From assembly GCA_002417965.1 (NCBI GenBank), contig DIDD01000112.1, forward strand, positions 9,082 to 15,075: 5,994 bases of DNA, in the 5' to 3' direction. The notes under the pieces were generated by a model. The model ran no database searches. It was not told the origin of the DNA and was given only the letters and a program-made list of their open reading frames with translations. The position numbers and the translations under genes were made by a program. This stretch comes from Veillonellaceae bacterium UBA5809. Lineage in GTDB: Bacteria; Bacillota; Negativicutes; Veillonellales; Dialisteraceae. This document shows, in pieces, positions 1 through 5,615 of the stretch. How positions within the stretch are numbered: position 1 is the first letter of the stretch; every line of letters begins with the position of its first letter.

Positions 1-42
1 TGTGAAAGCCTGAACGGCATGTCCTGATAAAAAAATACAGCA

Positions 43-624
43 TCAGCTCCGTCCGGCAAAACCGGATGATCCATGTTTCCAGAGGAGAGATGAAGTAATA
101 CCGATGACGGCACCCTTTAAAATATTAAAGGGGACTATCACAAAAAGAATATAATCATAAATGTTGGATACAGGAAGACCTCCTGCCCGTGTAAGAGCCA
201 GAATCTGTTCTTCACTGATATGAAAAGCGGTTTCATAAAGAGGAAGGAGGACCGCTATATTTAAAATAACGGCCGTAGCTGTCATGGAAACTGCCGCACA
301 CACATAGGAAAACCTTCGATATCCGGTGAGGGACATCAGATGCCAGCCTAACAGATAAGACAGGGCTACCAGAAAATTACATATTTCTCCGATTCCGAGA
401 CTTTCCGATATAGTCAGATGAATGAGATTTTTAACAGCGCTGATTAATATGGAAGAAGGCAGGCCGAAAGCCATCAGGCCTATGACGGAAGGAACTTCAC
501 TGATATCGAGTTTCATAAAGGGCGGCATCAAAGGCACCGGTATCTCCAAATAAGAAAGAATCATGCCCAAAGCGGCCAGAATACCTATATATGCAATGCT
601 TTTTTTTCTGCGAACCTGTTTCAT
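43..624 (-). CDS. ribU: RibU-like riboflavin ECF transporter S component
   Basis: Integral membrane substrate-binding (S) subunit of an energy-coupling factor transporter, expected to bind riboflavin/FMN and to work with separately encoded EcfA/EcfA'/EcfT. At 193 aa it has the usual RibU length. The N-terminus is basic (KQVRRKK) and about six hydrophobic segments follow. Family landmarks match RibU as I remember it: LDISEVPS (39-46), VKNL (64-67), NFL (83-85), LLPLY (126-130) and PFNILKG (165-171). The start ATG lies in an ATGA overlap with the prfC stop. An AGGAG sits 10 bases upstream inside prfC, so translational coupling is likely. No FMN riboswitch precedes it; expression should follow prfC. 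The family call is firm, while riboflavin as ligand is inferred from similarity. The downstream end lies within 42 bases of the window edge, so further operon genes cannot be excluded. Confidence 0.88.
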   Translation of the reverse strand: MKQVRRKKSIAYIGILAALGMILSYLEIPVPLMPPFMKLDISEVPSVIGLMAFGLPSSILISAVKNLIHLTISESLGIGEICNFLVALSYLLGWHLMSLTGYRRFSYVCAAVSMTATAVILNIAVLLPLYETAFHISEEQILALTRAGGLPVSNIYDYILFVIVPFNILKGAVIGITSSLLWKHGSSGFAGRS

Positions 625-2225
625 TGATCAGAGACTCCTGTTTCCTGGGGCGGCGACAGAAGAAAAGAAACCGCAGGATTCCTCTTTGCCAGCCAGTCAG
701 CCTGCCATTCATTAGGCAGCAGATAAACAGGATGCTCCTTCCGGTCATATACAATCATGGCATTATCTGTTCCTGTTATGGAATCAGGAGACGGATTGCC
801 CCGGGCCCAACGGGCTGCCGTATAAGGCAGCGGTTCCATCCGGACATCAACGCCGTATTCATTTTCCAGACGGTATTTCAGCACTTCAAACTGCAGCTGT
901 CCCACAGCGCCCACAATGAAAGACTCCATTACATAAGGCAGTGTATACACCTGAATAGCGCCTTCCTGTGCCAGTTGTCCCACACCTCTGAGAAACTGCT
1001 TCCGTTTCATGCTGCTCATGGGAGAAAGCCGGGCAAACATTCTGTTCGGACCTACAGGGAAATGGACACAAGTAACCGGGAACTTTTTTTTACATACCGT
1101 ATCGCCTACGCCAAGCTCCCCGGTATCAAAGACACCGATAATATCACCGGGGTAAGCCTTTTCCACAACAGTCCGTTCTGTAGCCAGGAACTGCTGGGGC
1201 TGACTGAGCCGCATCATGCGTCCGGTCTGACGGTGAAGGACAGAAATTCCCTTTTCAAAAATCCCTGAACAGATCCGCATAAATGCGACACGGTCATGAT
1301 GTTTCGGATCCATATTGGCCTGAATTTTAAAAACAAAAGCTGAAAATGAAGGATCCTCAGGCAGGACCTGTCCTTCCAGAACTGTTCTGCCCTGCGGAGG
1401 AGGCGCAAGCTGAAGAAACTTTTCCAGGAAAGGCTGTACGCCGAAATTTGTCATGGCACTTCCAAAGAACATGGGAGTCAGCTGGCCGTGGGCAGCTTTT
1501 TCTGCATCAAAAGGATCACCGGCTTCGTCCAGAAGAGCCAGATCATCCTTTAAGCCCGCCAATACTTCAGGATCCAGACGGGATATGATGGCGGGGTCGG
1601 AAAGAGAACCTGAAACAACATCCAGCTTTTTGGCTCCATGGGCCGTATCTCTTGTAAAGAGATGGGCGGTTTCTGTTTCCCGGTCATAAATCCCCGTATA
1701 ATTTCCATTCAGGCCGATCGGCCAGTTCATAGGACAGGAACGAATTCCCAGCACATCCTCTATATCGGCCATCAGGTCAAAAGGATTCTTGCCGAAATGA
1801 TCAATTTTATTGACAAAAGTAAAAATAGGAATACCCCTGTCGCTGCAGACCTTAAAAAGCTTCTTGGTCTGCGCCTCAACGCCCTTGGCCACATCGATAA
1901 CCATGACTGCACTGTCCACAGCCATCAGTGTGCGGTAGGTATCCTCAGAAAAATCTGCATGCCCGGGGGTATCCAGAATATTTACACGGCAGCCTCCGTA
2001 ATCAAACTGAAGAACCGAACTTGTTACAGAAATGCCGCGCTGCTTTTCAATTTCCATCCAGTCTGACACGGCATACCGCGCTGTTTTTCTGGCCTTGACA
2101 GAACCGGCCAGATGAATAGCGCCGCCGTACAGCAGAAGCTTTTCTGTCAGCGTGGTCTTTCCTGCATCAGGATGGGAAATAATAGCAAAAGTCCGTCTTC
2201 TTTGTATTTCCTCTAAATCAGTCAT
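621..2225 (-). CDS. prfC: Peptide chain release factor 3 (RF3)
   Basis: Cytosolic translational GTPase that recycles RF1/RF2 from the ribosome after peptide release. It is 534 aa, the normal size for RF3. The GTPase domain comes first: P-loop SHPDAGKTT (17-25), switch I RGISVTSS (63-70), DTPGH (85-89) and NKID (139-142). The NKID region continues HFGKNPF, where E. coli RF3 has an RDIRDP-like stretch, a mild variation. Domain II carries FKIQANMDPKHHDRVAFMR (299-317), which is diagnostic for RF3 rather than EF-G or TetM-type proteins. Domain III carries QLAQEGAIQVY (417-427) and VGAVGQLQFEV (438-448). The ATG at 2225 is preceded by GAGGT with a 5-base gap, and by a good promoter at 2257-2285 giving a leader of about 25 bases. 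It overlaps ribU by four bases (ATGA). No defect is seen. Confidence 0.97.
   Translation of the reverse strand: MTDLEEIQRRRTFAIISHPDAGKTTLTEKLLLYGGAIHLAGSVKARKTARYAVSDWMEIEKQRGISVTSSVLQFDYGGCRVNILDTPGHADFSEDTYRTLMAVDSAVMVIDVAKGVEAQTKKLFKVCSDRGIPIFTFVNKIDHFGKNPFDLMADIEDVLGIRSCPMNWPIGLNGNYTGIYDRETETAHLFTRDTAHGAKKLDVVSGSLSDPAIISRLDPEVLAGLKDDLALLDEAGDPFDAEKAAHGQLTPMFFGSAMTNFGVQPFLEKFLQLAPPPQGRTVLEGQVLPEDPSFSAFVFKIQANMDPKHHDRVAFMRICSGIFEKGISVLHRQTGRMMRLSQPQQFLATERTVVEKAYPGDIIGVFDTGELGVGDTVCKKKFPVTCVHFPVGPNRMFARLSPMSSMKRKQFLRGVGQLAQEGAIQVYTLPYVMESFIVGAVGQLQFEVLKYRLENEYGVDVRMEPLPYTAARWARGNPSPDSITGTDNAMIVYDRKEHPVYLLPNEWQADWLAKRNPAVSFLLSPPQETGVSDQ
635..639 (-). promoter_or_regulatory. ribU ribosome binding site inside prfC
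   Basis: AGGAG (read on the minus strand) lies within the last codons of prfC, 10 bases before the ribU ATG at 624. It supports that ATG as the start and suggests that ribosomes terminating on prfC can reinitiate on ribU. Confidence 0.6.
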
Positions 2226-2256
2226 ATGTCACCTCATCTTGTTACGATCAATTGTT

Positions 2257-2285
2257 ATTATACAGGATTTCCCCATTGATTTCTA
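2257..2285 (-). promoter_or_regulatory. prfC-ribU promoter
   Basis: On the minus strand, a perfect TATAAT (2262-2257) stands 17 bases from TAGAAA (2285-2280), which matches TTGACA at four of six positions. The predicted transcript starts near 2250, leaving a 25-base leader with the prfC Shine-Dalgarno. The position directly upstream of prfC makes this the likely sigma-A promoter of the pair. Confidence 0.7.
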
Positions 2286-2330
2286 TGAATACAGCGCGGA
2301 AATACAGGCCGGATCGAAAGAAAATGCAGA

Positions 2331-2370
2331 AAGGGCCCTGCACTATAGTGATGCAGGGCCCTTCCTTTTT
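2331..2370 (+). terminator. Strong hairpin with T-run in a divergent intergenic region
   Basis: A perfect 12-bp stem pairs 2331-2342 (AAGGGCCCTGCA) with 2352-2363 around a 9-base loop. CCTTTTT follows on the plus strand (2364-2370), the shape of an intrinsic terminator for rightward transcription. The opposite direction has only a broken T-run (CTGCATTTTCTTTC). Its location is odd: both flanking genes point away from it, and no plus-strand gene or convincing promoter precedes it. It may insulate the downstream unit, end a small RNA, or be a relic. Confidence 0.6.
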
Positions 2371-2549
2371 GGGAGGGATACGACATTCAATTCCCATCTA
2401 TATCGTAAACTTCGCGGACAAAAGAAGCAAATAATATATCGGTATGAAGAAAAATAAGATAGTCCAGAAAGAAAACAGGCCTGATGAGGCAAAAAATAAG
2501 GCAAAAATAATTTTATGCAATATTACAGGATGTTCTGCCGGCCTGAATA

Positions 2550-2558
2550 TGGTACAAT
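2550..2558 (+). promoter_or_regulatory. Extended -10 promoter for the HNH-like gene and dcd
   Basis: TGGTACAAT fits the extended -10 pattern TGnTAnAAT. No good -35 is found at 16-18 bases (ATGTTC at 2530-2535 is poor), which is tolerable for an extended -10 element. Transcription would begin near 2565, about 18 bases before the ATG at 2583. It is the only promoter-like sequence close to that start. Confidence 0.5.
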
Positions 2559-2582
2559 ACAAAAAAAGCGGGATGGTGCAGT

Positions 2583-3395
2583 ATGAGACAGATAAGGAGA
2601 GAGATCATATGGGATGAAATCAGTTCCGGACAGTGGATGAAGCTATATATGGACCGCCGTATAATGACTGATATCATGATGCATATATTTTCCATTCTCT
2701 ACCGGGCTGTGGGGCATGCTGACCATGCTAAAAACATAGCGGGTATTATGGGAACTGACTACAGAGCATTGAATGCGGCAGTAGGCTGGGCAGGACGGAA
2801 AATTATGGAAAAACTGAATCAGACAGAAAACAGGCCTCCGTGGACGTATGTTGTAAACGGCTGCAGCGTGGACGGTGACTATGATCTGTGGGTCATGAAG
2901 CCGCAGGCTGTAACAGCATGGAAGGAGATGGAACAGGGAGGTGCTTTCGGCAGTGCGGACATTCTGCAGTATCTGGCAGAGGACGAAGCATCATCCGGAC
3001 CGCAGACTAACCTGTTTTCCCTGTCCCATGCCGCTACCGTGCACCGCATCCGGTGTTTTTTGCAGAACAGAACCGCCATGTCCCGGGGGCTGTTTGCCTC
3101 TGTTCCCTGCTGTGCTGTGTGCGGCCTTGAAAGACCTTCACTCCTTTATCCCGTACCCTATCACATGGGATCCCTTAAAAAGGGACTTCTTTTCTGTCCT
3201 AATCATGGCGCCCTGTTTGCAGCACACCTGATTACATTCAGTGATGCGGGGAAACTCCTTCTCTCCCCCTGTCTGACAAAAGAGGACAAAACTGTGCTCC
3301 ATCTGAAAGAGGGAACATCTTCCCATGTCCGTTTTAATCACCGGGCCATGGCAGTACATAGAAAACAATTGATCAAAAATGACCGGGAGGCATAA
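2583..3395 (+). CDS. Degenerate HNH-endonuclease-like protein
   Basis: This 270-aa protein resembles the predicted HNH restriction-endonuclease family (COG3440-like). The N-terminal part, about residues 30-115, follows the pattern of that family's DNA-recognition-like domain: ILYRAVGHA (38-46), DYRALNAAVGWAGRKI (59-74), then a W and a DLWVMKPQ-like strand (101-108). The C-terminal part is HNH-like: CAVCG (177-181), LLFCPNHGALF (202-212) and LITFSDAGKLLLSP (216-229). The two Cys pairs and His208 could still bind zinc. Expected catalytic positions look altered: the usual A-H-I stretch reads YPVPYHM, the Asn-Gly before LLFC reads KKG, and the final His of an NHH reads NHG. Nuclease activity is therefore doubtful. 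It lies 3 bases upstream of dcd and is clearly co-transcribed with it. The ribosome site for the ATG at 2583 is weak (GGGATGG); an in-frame ATG at 2637 is an alternative. The family call is moderate; biological role unknown. Confidence 0.72.
   Translation: MRQIRREIIWDEISSGQWMKLYMDRRIMTDIMMHIFSILYRAVGHADHAKNIAGIMGTDYRALNAAVGWAGRKIMEKLNQTENRPPWTYVVNGCSVDGDYDLWVMKPQAVTAWKEMEQGGAFGSADILQYLAEDEASSGPQTNLFSLSHAATVHRIRCFLQNRTAMSRGLFASVPCCAVCGLERPSLLYPVPYHMGSLKKGLLFCPNHGALFAAHLITFSDAGKLLLSPCLTKEDKTVLHLKEGTSSHVRFNHRAMAVHRKQLIKNDREA
3385..3390 (+). promoter_or_regulatory. dcd ribosome binding site
   Basis: GGGAGG lies 8 bases before the TTG at 3399. The spacing fixes that TTG as the start; no ATG exists nearby in frame. 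The site overlaps the last codons of the upstream HNH-like gene, consistent with translation in tandem. Confidence 0.8.
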
Positions 3396-3398
3396 AAA

Positions 3399-3923
3399 TT
3401 GATTTTATCAGGAAGAGAAATTGCCCGTCATATGGGGCATGAAATTATTATCCGTCCTTTTTATGAAGAAAGAGTCAACCCTAACAGCTATAATCTGACA
3501 CTGGCGGATGAACTCATGATTTATGAACATCATGAACTGGATATGAAGAAAAGAAATGAAGGTCATCTCATTCACATTCCGGAAGAAGGCTATCTGCTGG
3601 AGCCAAACCGCCTCTATCTGGGCAGAACACAGGAATATACAGAGACCACATGCTTCGTTCCCATGCTGGAAGGCCGTTCCTCCATCGGACGTCTGGGGCT
3701 GTTTATTCATGTAACAGCGGGGTTCGGCGATGTGGGATTCAGCGGATACTGGACACTGGAGATGTTCTGCGTACAGCCTATCCGGATTTACGCGGGTGTG
3801 GAAATCTGCCAGATTTACTATCATACAGTCCTTGGAGAGGCTGATTCCTATGCAGAGGGCAAATACCAGAATAACAAAGGAATACAGCCGAGTCTTCTGT
3901 ATCGGGACTTTGAAAAAAAATAA
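3399..3923 (+). CDS. dcd: dCTP deaminase
   Basis: Cytosolic enzyme converting dCTP to dUTP (dUMP in bifunctional relatives), feeding dTMP synthesis. At 174 aa it has the family length. Motifs in order: MILSGREI at the N-terminus, NPNSYNLTL (27-35), EPNRLYLGRT (68-77), EGRSSIGRLGLFIHVTAGFGD (split here as EGRSSIGRLG at 91-100 and LFIHVTAGFGD at 101-111), WTLE (118-121) containing the likely catalytic Glu121, and the C-terminal GKYQNNKGIQPS (154-165) that closes over substrate. All key positions look intact, and it closely resembles clostridial dCTP deaminases as I recall them. It begins with TTG behind a strong GGGAGG and follows the HNH-like gene by three bases. It ends in an A8 run just before a terminator. 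Whether it also has dUTPase activity cannot be judged from sequence alone. Phage-defence deaminases belong to a wider superfamily, but this one looks like the housekeeping type. Confidence 0.95.
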   Translation: MILSGREIARHMGHEIIIRPFYEERVNPNSYNLTLADELMIYEHHELDMKKRNEGHLIHIPEEGYLLEPNRLYLGRTQEYTETTCFVPMLEGRSSIGRLGLFIHVTAGFGDVGFSGYWTLEMFCVQPIRIYAGVEICQIYYHTVLGEADSYAEGKYQNNKGIQPSLLYRDFEKK

Positions 3924-3931
3924 CAGACGGG

Positions 3932-3971
3932 AAAACCGCAGGCTGACAAAAATGTCAGGCTGCGGTTTTTT
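3932..3971. terminator. Bidirectional terminator between convergent dcd and lipid kinase
   Basis: A 17-bp stem with one mismatch pairs 3932-3948 with 3953-3969 around an AAAA loop. It ends in six T on the plus strand (3966-3971); the minus strand has TTTT after the stem. It begins nine bases after the dcd stop codon and ends two bases beyond the kinase stop codon, so it can end both transcripts, more strongly in the dcd direction. Confidence 0.9.
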
Positions 3972-3972
3972 A

Positions 3973-4941
3973 TCAGGGCATAATATGATCTGTCAGATGA
4001 CGGAGGAACTCAGGGAAATGAAGAGGCCCCTCGGCTCTGTGTTTTTCCCGTGGGACAAAAATGGAAAGACGGCAGGGAAGCAGTTCCATATCCAAGGGAA
4101 ATTCCGGGCCCATATCACCATCCACGTTGGTCATAAGATGTTCTCCTTCTGAGAGAGAGACCTTTGCCTTTTGAATTTCCAGTACATGAATCAAATCGGA
4201 ACTGACAGGAGCCCCCTTGATCAGGACGGGGGCCTGGGAAAGAAGATCCAGCCAGTCCAGCTTCTTTAGAAATACCAGACGGATTTGATGCTTTCTATAC
4301 TCACATGATGGAAGAAGATTGCGGAAACTGCCCGCTGAATCTGTAAGCATGGCCGCCATGAGAGGTGATGTGAAATCGAATGTACGGCCATCCTCCATGA
4401 GAACATGAAAATGATGGGGGCTTTGGTCCCGGAGGGACTGAAATCCCTTGATGAAATAGGCCAGAGGTCCCCAGAGAGTTTTTTCCCGGATGGATACCTG
4501 TCCTACTGCTTCAGGAATCCGGCCTGCTGCGGCAATATTGACAAAGAAACGGTCATTGACGCGGCCTATATCAATGGTTGTGCGTACCGCATCAGGAAGC
4601 ATGCGGATGGCTGCCTTCGGAGAAAGCGGAATATGCAGGGCCCGTGCCAGATCATTGACCGTGCCTAAAGGGACAAATCCGAAAGTAGCAGTGCTGCCGG
4701 CAGAAACCATGCCGTTAATAGTTTCATTAATGGTACCGTCGCCCCCCATACAGAATATATCCTGTCCCAAACGGGAAGCGGCCGATGCAAAAGCAGTGGC
4801 ATCTCCTGCTTTCTCGGTCATTTTAAGAGTAACAGACAGATACCGCTTTTTCAGGGCGGATTCCATGAGGGGAATATAACGGAGGGCTTTTTCCCGGCCC
4901 GAGGTAGGATTGACGATTAATATACAGCCGGTGGGGTTCAA
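3973..4941 (-). CDS. Diacylglycerol/lipid kinase, YegS/DgkB family
   Basis: Soluble or membrane-associated ATP-dependent lipid kinase of the DAGK catalytic family; in Gram-positives such enzymes recycle diacylglycerol to phosphatidate or phosphorylate related lipids. From the TTG start the protein is 322 aa, close to the family norm. Visible motifs: NPTSG (11-15), the nucleotide-binding GGDGTINE (66-73), PLGTVNDLAR (91-100), FVNIAAAG (133-140), and VDGD (273-276), where the family usually has VDGE. The start was placed at the TTG at 4941 because AAAGGAG lies 8 bases upstream of it. The longer open frame begins at an ATG at 4959, which has no ribosome site and lies only about 7 bases from the predicted transcript start; homology also begins after the TTG. 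The gene is monocistronic in view and converges on dcd. The exact lipid substrate is unknown. Confidence 0.9.
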   Translation of the reverse strand: MNPTGCILIVNPTSGREKALRYIPLMESALKKRYLSVTLKMTEKAGDATAFASAASRLGQDIFCMGGDGTINETINGMVSAGSTATFGFVPLGTVNDLARALHIPLSPKAAIRMLPDAVRTTIDIGRVNDRFFVNIAAAGRIPEAVGQVSIREKTLWGPLAYFIKGFQSLRDQSPHHFHVLMEDGRTFDFTSPLMAAMLTDSAGSFRNLLPSCEYRKHQIRLVFLKKLDWLDLLSQAPVLIKGAPVSSDLIHVLEIQKAKVSLSEGEHLMTNVDGDMGPEFPLDMELLPCRLSIFVPREKHRAEGPLHFPEFLRHLTDHIMP

Positions 4942-4949
4942 GAAGACCG

Positions 4950-4956
4950 CTCCTTT
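4950..4956 (-). promoter_or_regulatory. Ribosome binding site that sets the kinase start
   Basis: AAAGGAG on the minus strand lies 8 bases before TTG (4941-4939) and downstream of the in-frame ATG at 4959. It is the only Shine-Dalgarno in the region, so it favours the TTG start. Confidence 0.75.
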
Positions 4957-4972
4957 CATATAAGCTTATGTT

Positions 4973-5001
4973 ATTATATCGTACTCTAAAGAATAAATAA
5001 A
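4973..5001 (-). promoter_or_regulatory. Lipid kinase promoter
   Basis: A perfect TATAAT (4978-4973, minus strand) has a weak TTTATT 17 bases upstream (5001-4996; three of six matches). Transcription would start near 4966, giving a leader of about 25 bases to the TTG at 4941. The strong -10 supports the call; the -35 is uncertain. Confidence 0.55.
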
Positions 5002-5136
5002 GGCGGAATCCCATAAATGCAAAATTGGTAAAACCACGGTAAATACTGCATAGATTGAACAAGGATATGTCTGGTATTCGTCAGCATAGCAGCCATTCGG
5101 GAGATGTGAATTTTCTAATTTTCAGGGGAAGAAGAC
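5002..5136. other. Intergenic stretch with no recognised signal
   Basis: This stretch lies between two divergent promoters, for the lipid kinase and for the T-box leader. No credible reading frame, hairpin with T-run or repeat was found. Operators for either unit could lie here but none is recognisable by eye. Confidence 0.5.
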
Positions 5137-5164
5137 TTGACAAGAAGTTTCAATGGGGTATAAT
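5137..5164 (+). promoter_or_regulatory. Consensus sigma-A promoter of the T-box/amino acid transport unit
   Basis: TTGACA (5137-5142) and TATAAT (5159-5164) both match consensus exactly, with a 16-base spacer. The start would be near 5171. Such a strong constitutive promoter is what one expects where control is exerted later, by transcription attenuation in the leader. Confidence 0.88.
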
Positions 5165-5205
5165 CATTGTAATCAATGGCGTCAGCCGGACAGAATTTCA
5201 TACAA

Positions 5206-5442
5206 TACGATGAACAAGACTAAAAAAAGCCACAGCTCCTGACAGCAGAGAACCGGTGGGTGGTGAAAGCCGGGGCAGACTGAGACTTGAATATATCACT
5301 TGCGAGTACTTTTTCTGAATCAGTAGGGAAAAGCGTAGATCCGCGTTAAGGAAAGCCTGATCCAAGTATAATATAGGGTGGTACCGCGTTGAACAGACGC
5401 CCCTATCTGCAGCAGAGTCTGCAGATAGGGGCTTTTCTTTTT
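5206..5442 (+). promoter_or_regulatory. T-box riboswitch, isoleucine specifier
   Basis: This RNA leader binds uncharged tRNA and then favours an antiterminator over a terminator. The Stem I base pairs CAAG (5215-5218) with CTTG (5299-5302), flanked by GATGA and CGAG, which look like a kink-turn. The specifier codon is read as ATC (5295-5297) followed by the conserved A (5298), in the same position as GGC-A in the glyQS leader as I recall it. The Stem I tip is a CCGG/CCGG stem (5253-5273) with the GGTGGTGAAAG-type loop and an AGAGA bulge before it. The T-box AGGGTGGTACCGCG (5375-5388) is perfect. The antiterminator pairs AGGG with CCCT (5401-5404) and GCGT (5386-5389) with ACGC (5397-5400) around the TGGTACC bulge. 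The T in TGGT matches a tRNA with discriminator A, as tRNA-Ile has. T-box identity is certain; the specifier reading is good but inferred from hand folding. Confidence 0.93.
5399..5442 (+). terminator. T-box terminator 1
   Basis: A perfect 14-bp stem pairs 5399-5412 with 5419-5432 around a six-base loop, followed by TTTTCTTTTT. Its left arm contains the CCCT and part of the ACGC needed by the antiterminator, so the two folds are mutually exclusive. This is the expected OFF state when tRNA-Ile is charged. Confidence 0.93.
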
Positions 5443-5491
5443 CCGGGTGTCATGCCAGATTATTTAAGACAGGCTTCAAAAGTGATAAAAC

Positions 5492-5556
5492 AGGGTGGTA
5501 CCGCGCAAAGGCGCCCCTGTATACGGGGAATATATTCCGTATACAGGGGCGCCTTT
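5492..5556 (+). promoter_or_regulatory. Second T-box antiterminator/hairpin module lacking Stem I
   Basis: A second exact copy of the 14-base T-box AGGGTGGTACCGCG (5492-5505) lies 49 bases after terminator 1. It can form a full antiterminator: AGGG with CCCT (5515-5518), GCGC (5503-5506) with GCGC (5511-5514), loop AAAG, and a TGGTACC bulge. The competing fold is the 20-bp hairpin at 5507-5556. The 49 bases before it (5443-5491) cannot hold a Stem I with a specifier loop, so this is an output domain without its own tRNA-decoding domain. It could still bind a tRNA acceptor end held by the upstream Stem I, act as a second checkpoint, or be a partial duplication in decay. Confidence 0.85.
5507..5556 (+). 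terminator. 20-bp terminator-like hairpin of the second T-box module
   Basis: A perfect 20-bp stem pairs 5507-5526 with 5537-5556 around GGAATATATT. The stem ends in CCTTT and continues GGCATGTATGG; the first real T-run (TTTTT, 5569-5573) is 12 bases away. The missing T-tract makes efficient intrinsic termination doubtful, so it may pause polymerase or protect the mRNA 5' end instead. Confidence 0.6.
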
Positions 5557-5615
5557 GGCATGTATGGATTTTTGTCATGACTGGCTTGTGTATGAGAAAG
5601 AAAGGGAAGATCAAG

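Noticed and set aside
29..66. Possible terminator after ribU: hairpin TCCGG/CCGGA (52-66) and T7 on the minus strand (35-29)
   Set aside because: The stem is only 5 bp, lies inside the last ribU codons and is 16 bases from the T-run, so it does not have intrinsic terminator geometry.
591..1268. Long plus-strand open frame across prfC (225 codons)
   Set aside because: It is antisense to prfC, has no family resemblance or credible start signal, and prfC is unambiguous; it is a shadow frame.
2152..2457. Plus-strand open frame of 101 codons reading through the orphan hairpin
   Set aside because: It begins inside prfC, has no ribosome site, and its peptide encodes the hairpin arms and promoter DNA; no protein character.
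2487..2510. Two adjacent 12-base copies of an AGGCAAAAA-type repeat
   Set aside because: There are only two copies in A-rich intergenic DNA with mismatches at the ends; too weak to call a repeat or operator.
5367..5372. TATAAT inside the T-box leader, possible internal promoter
   Set aside because: No -35-like hexamer lies 16-18 bases upstream, and the sequence is part of the linker before the T-box.
5389..5580. Small plus-strand open frame of 63 codons across both T-box modules
   Set aside because: It overlaps the antiterminators and both hairpins, and its sequence is explained by RNA structure rather than coding.
5592..5615. Upstream in-frame ATG for the substrate-binding protein
   Set aside because: It has no Shine-Dalgarno and would lengthen the basic part of the signal peptide beyond the usual lipoprotein form; the ATG at 5616 has AGGGAAG upstream.
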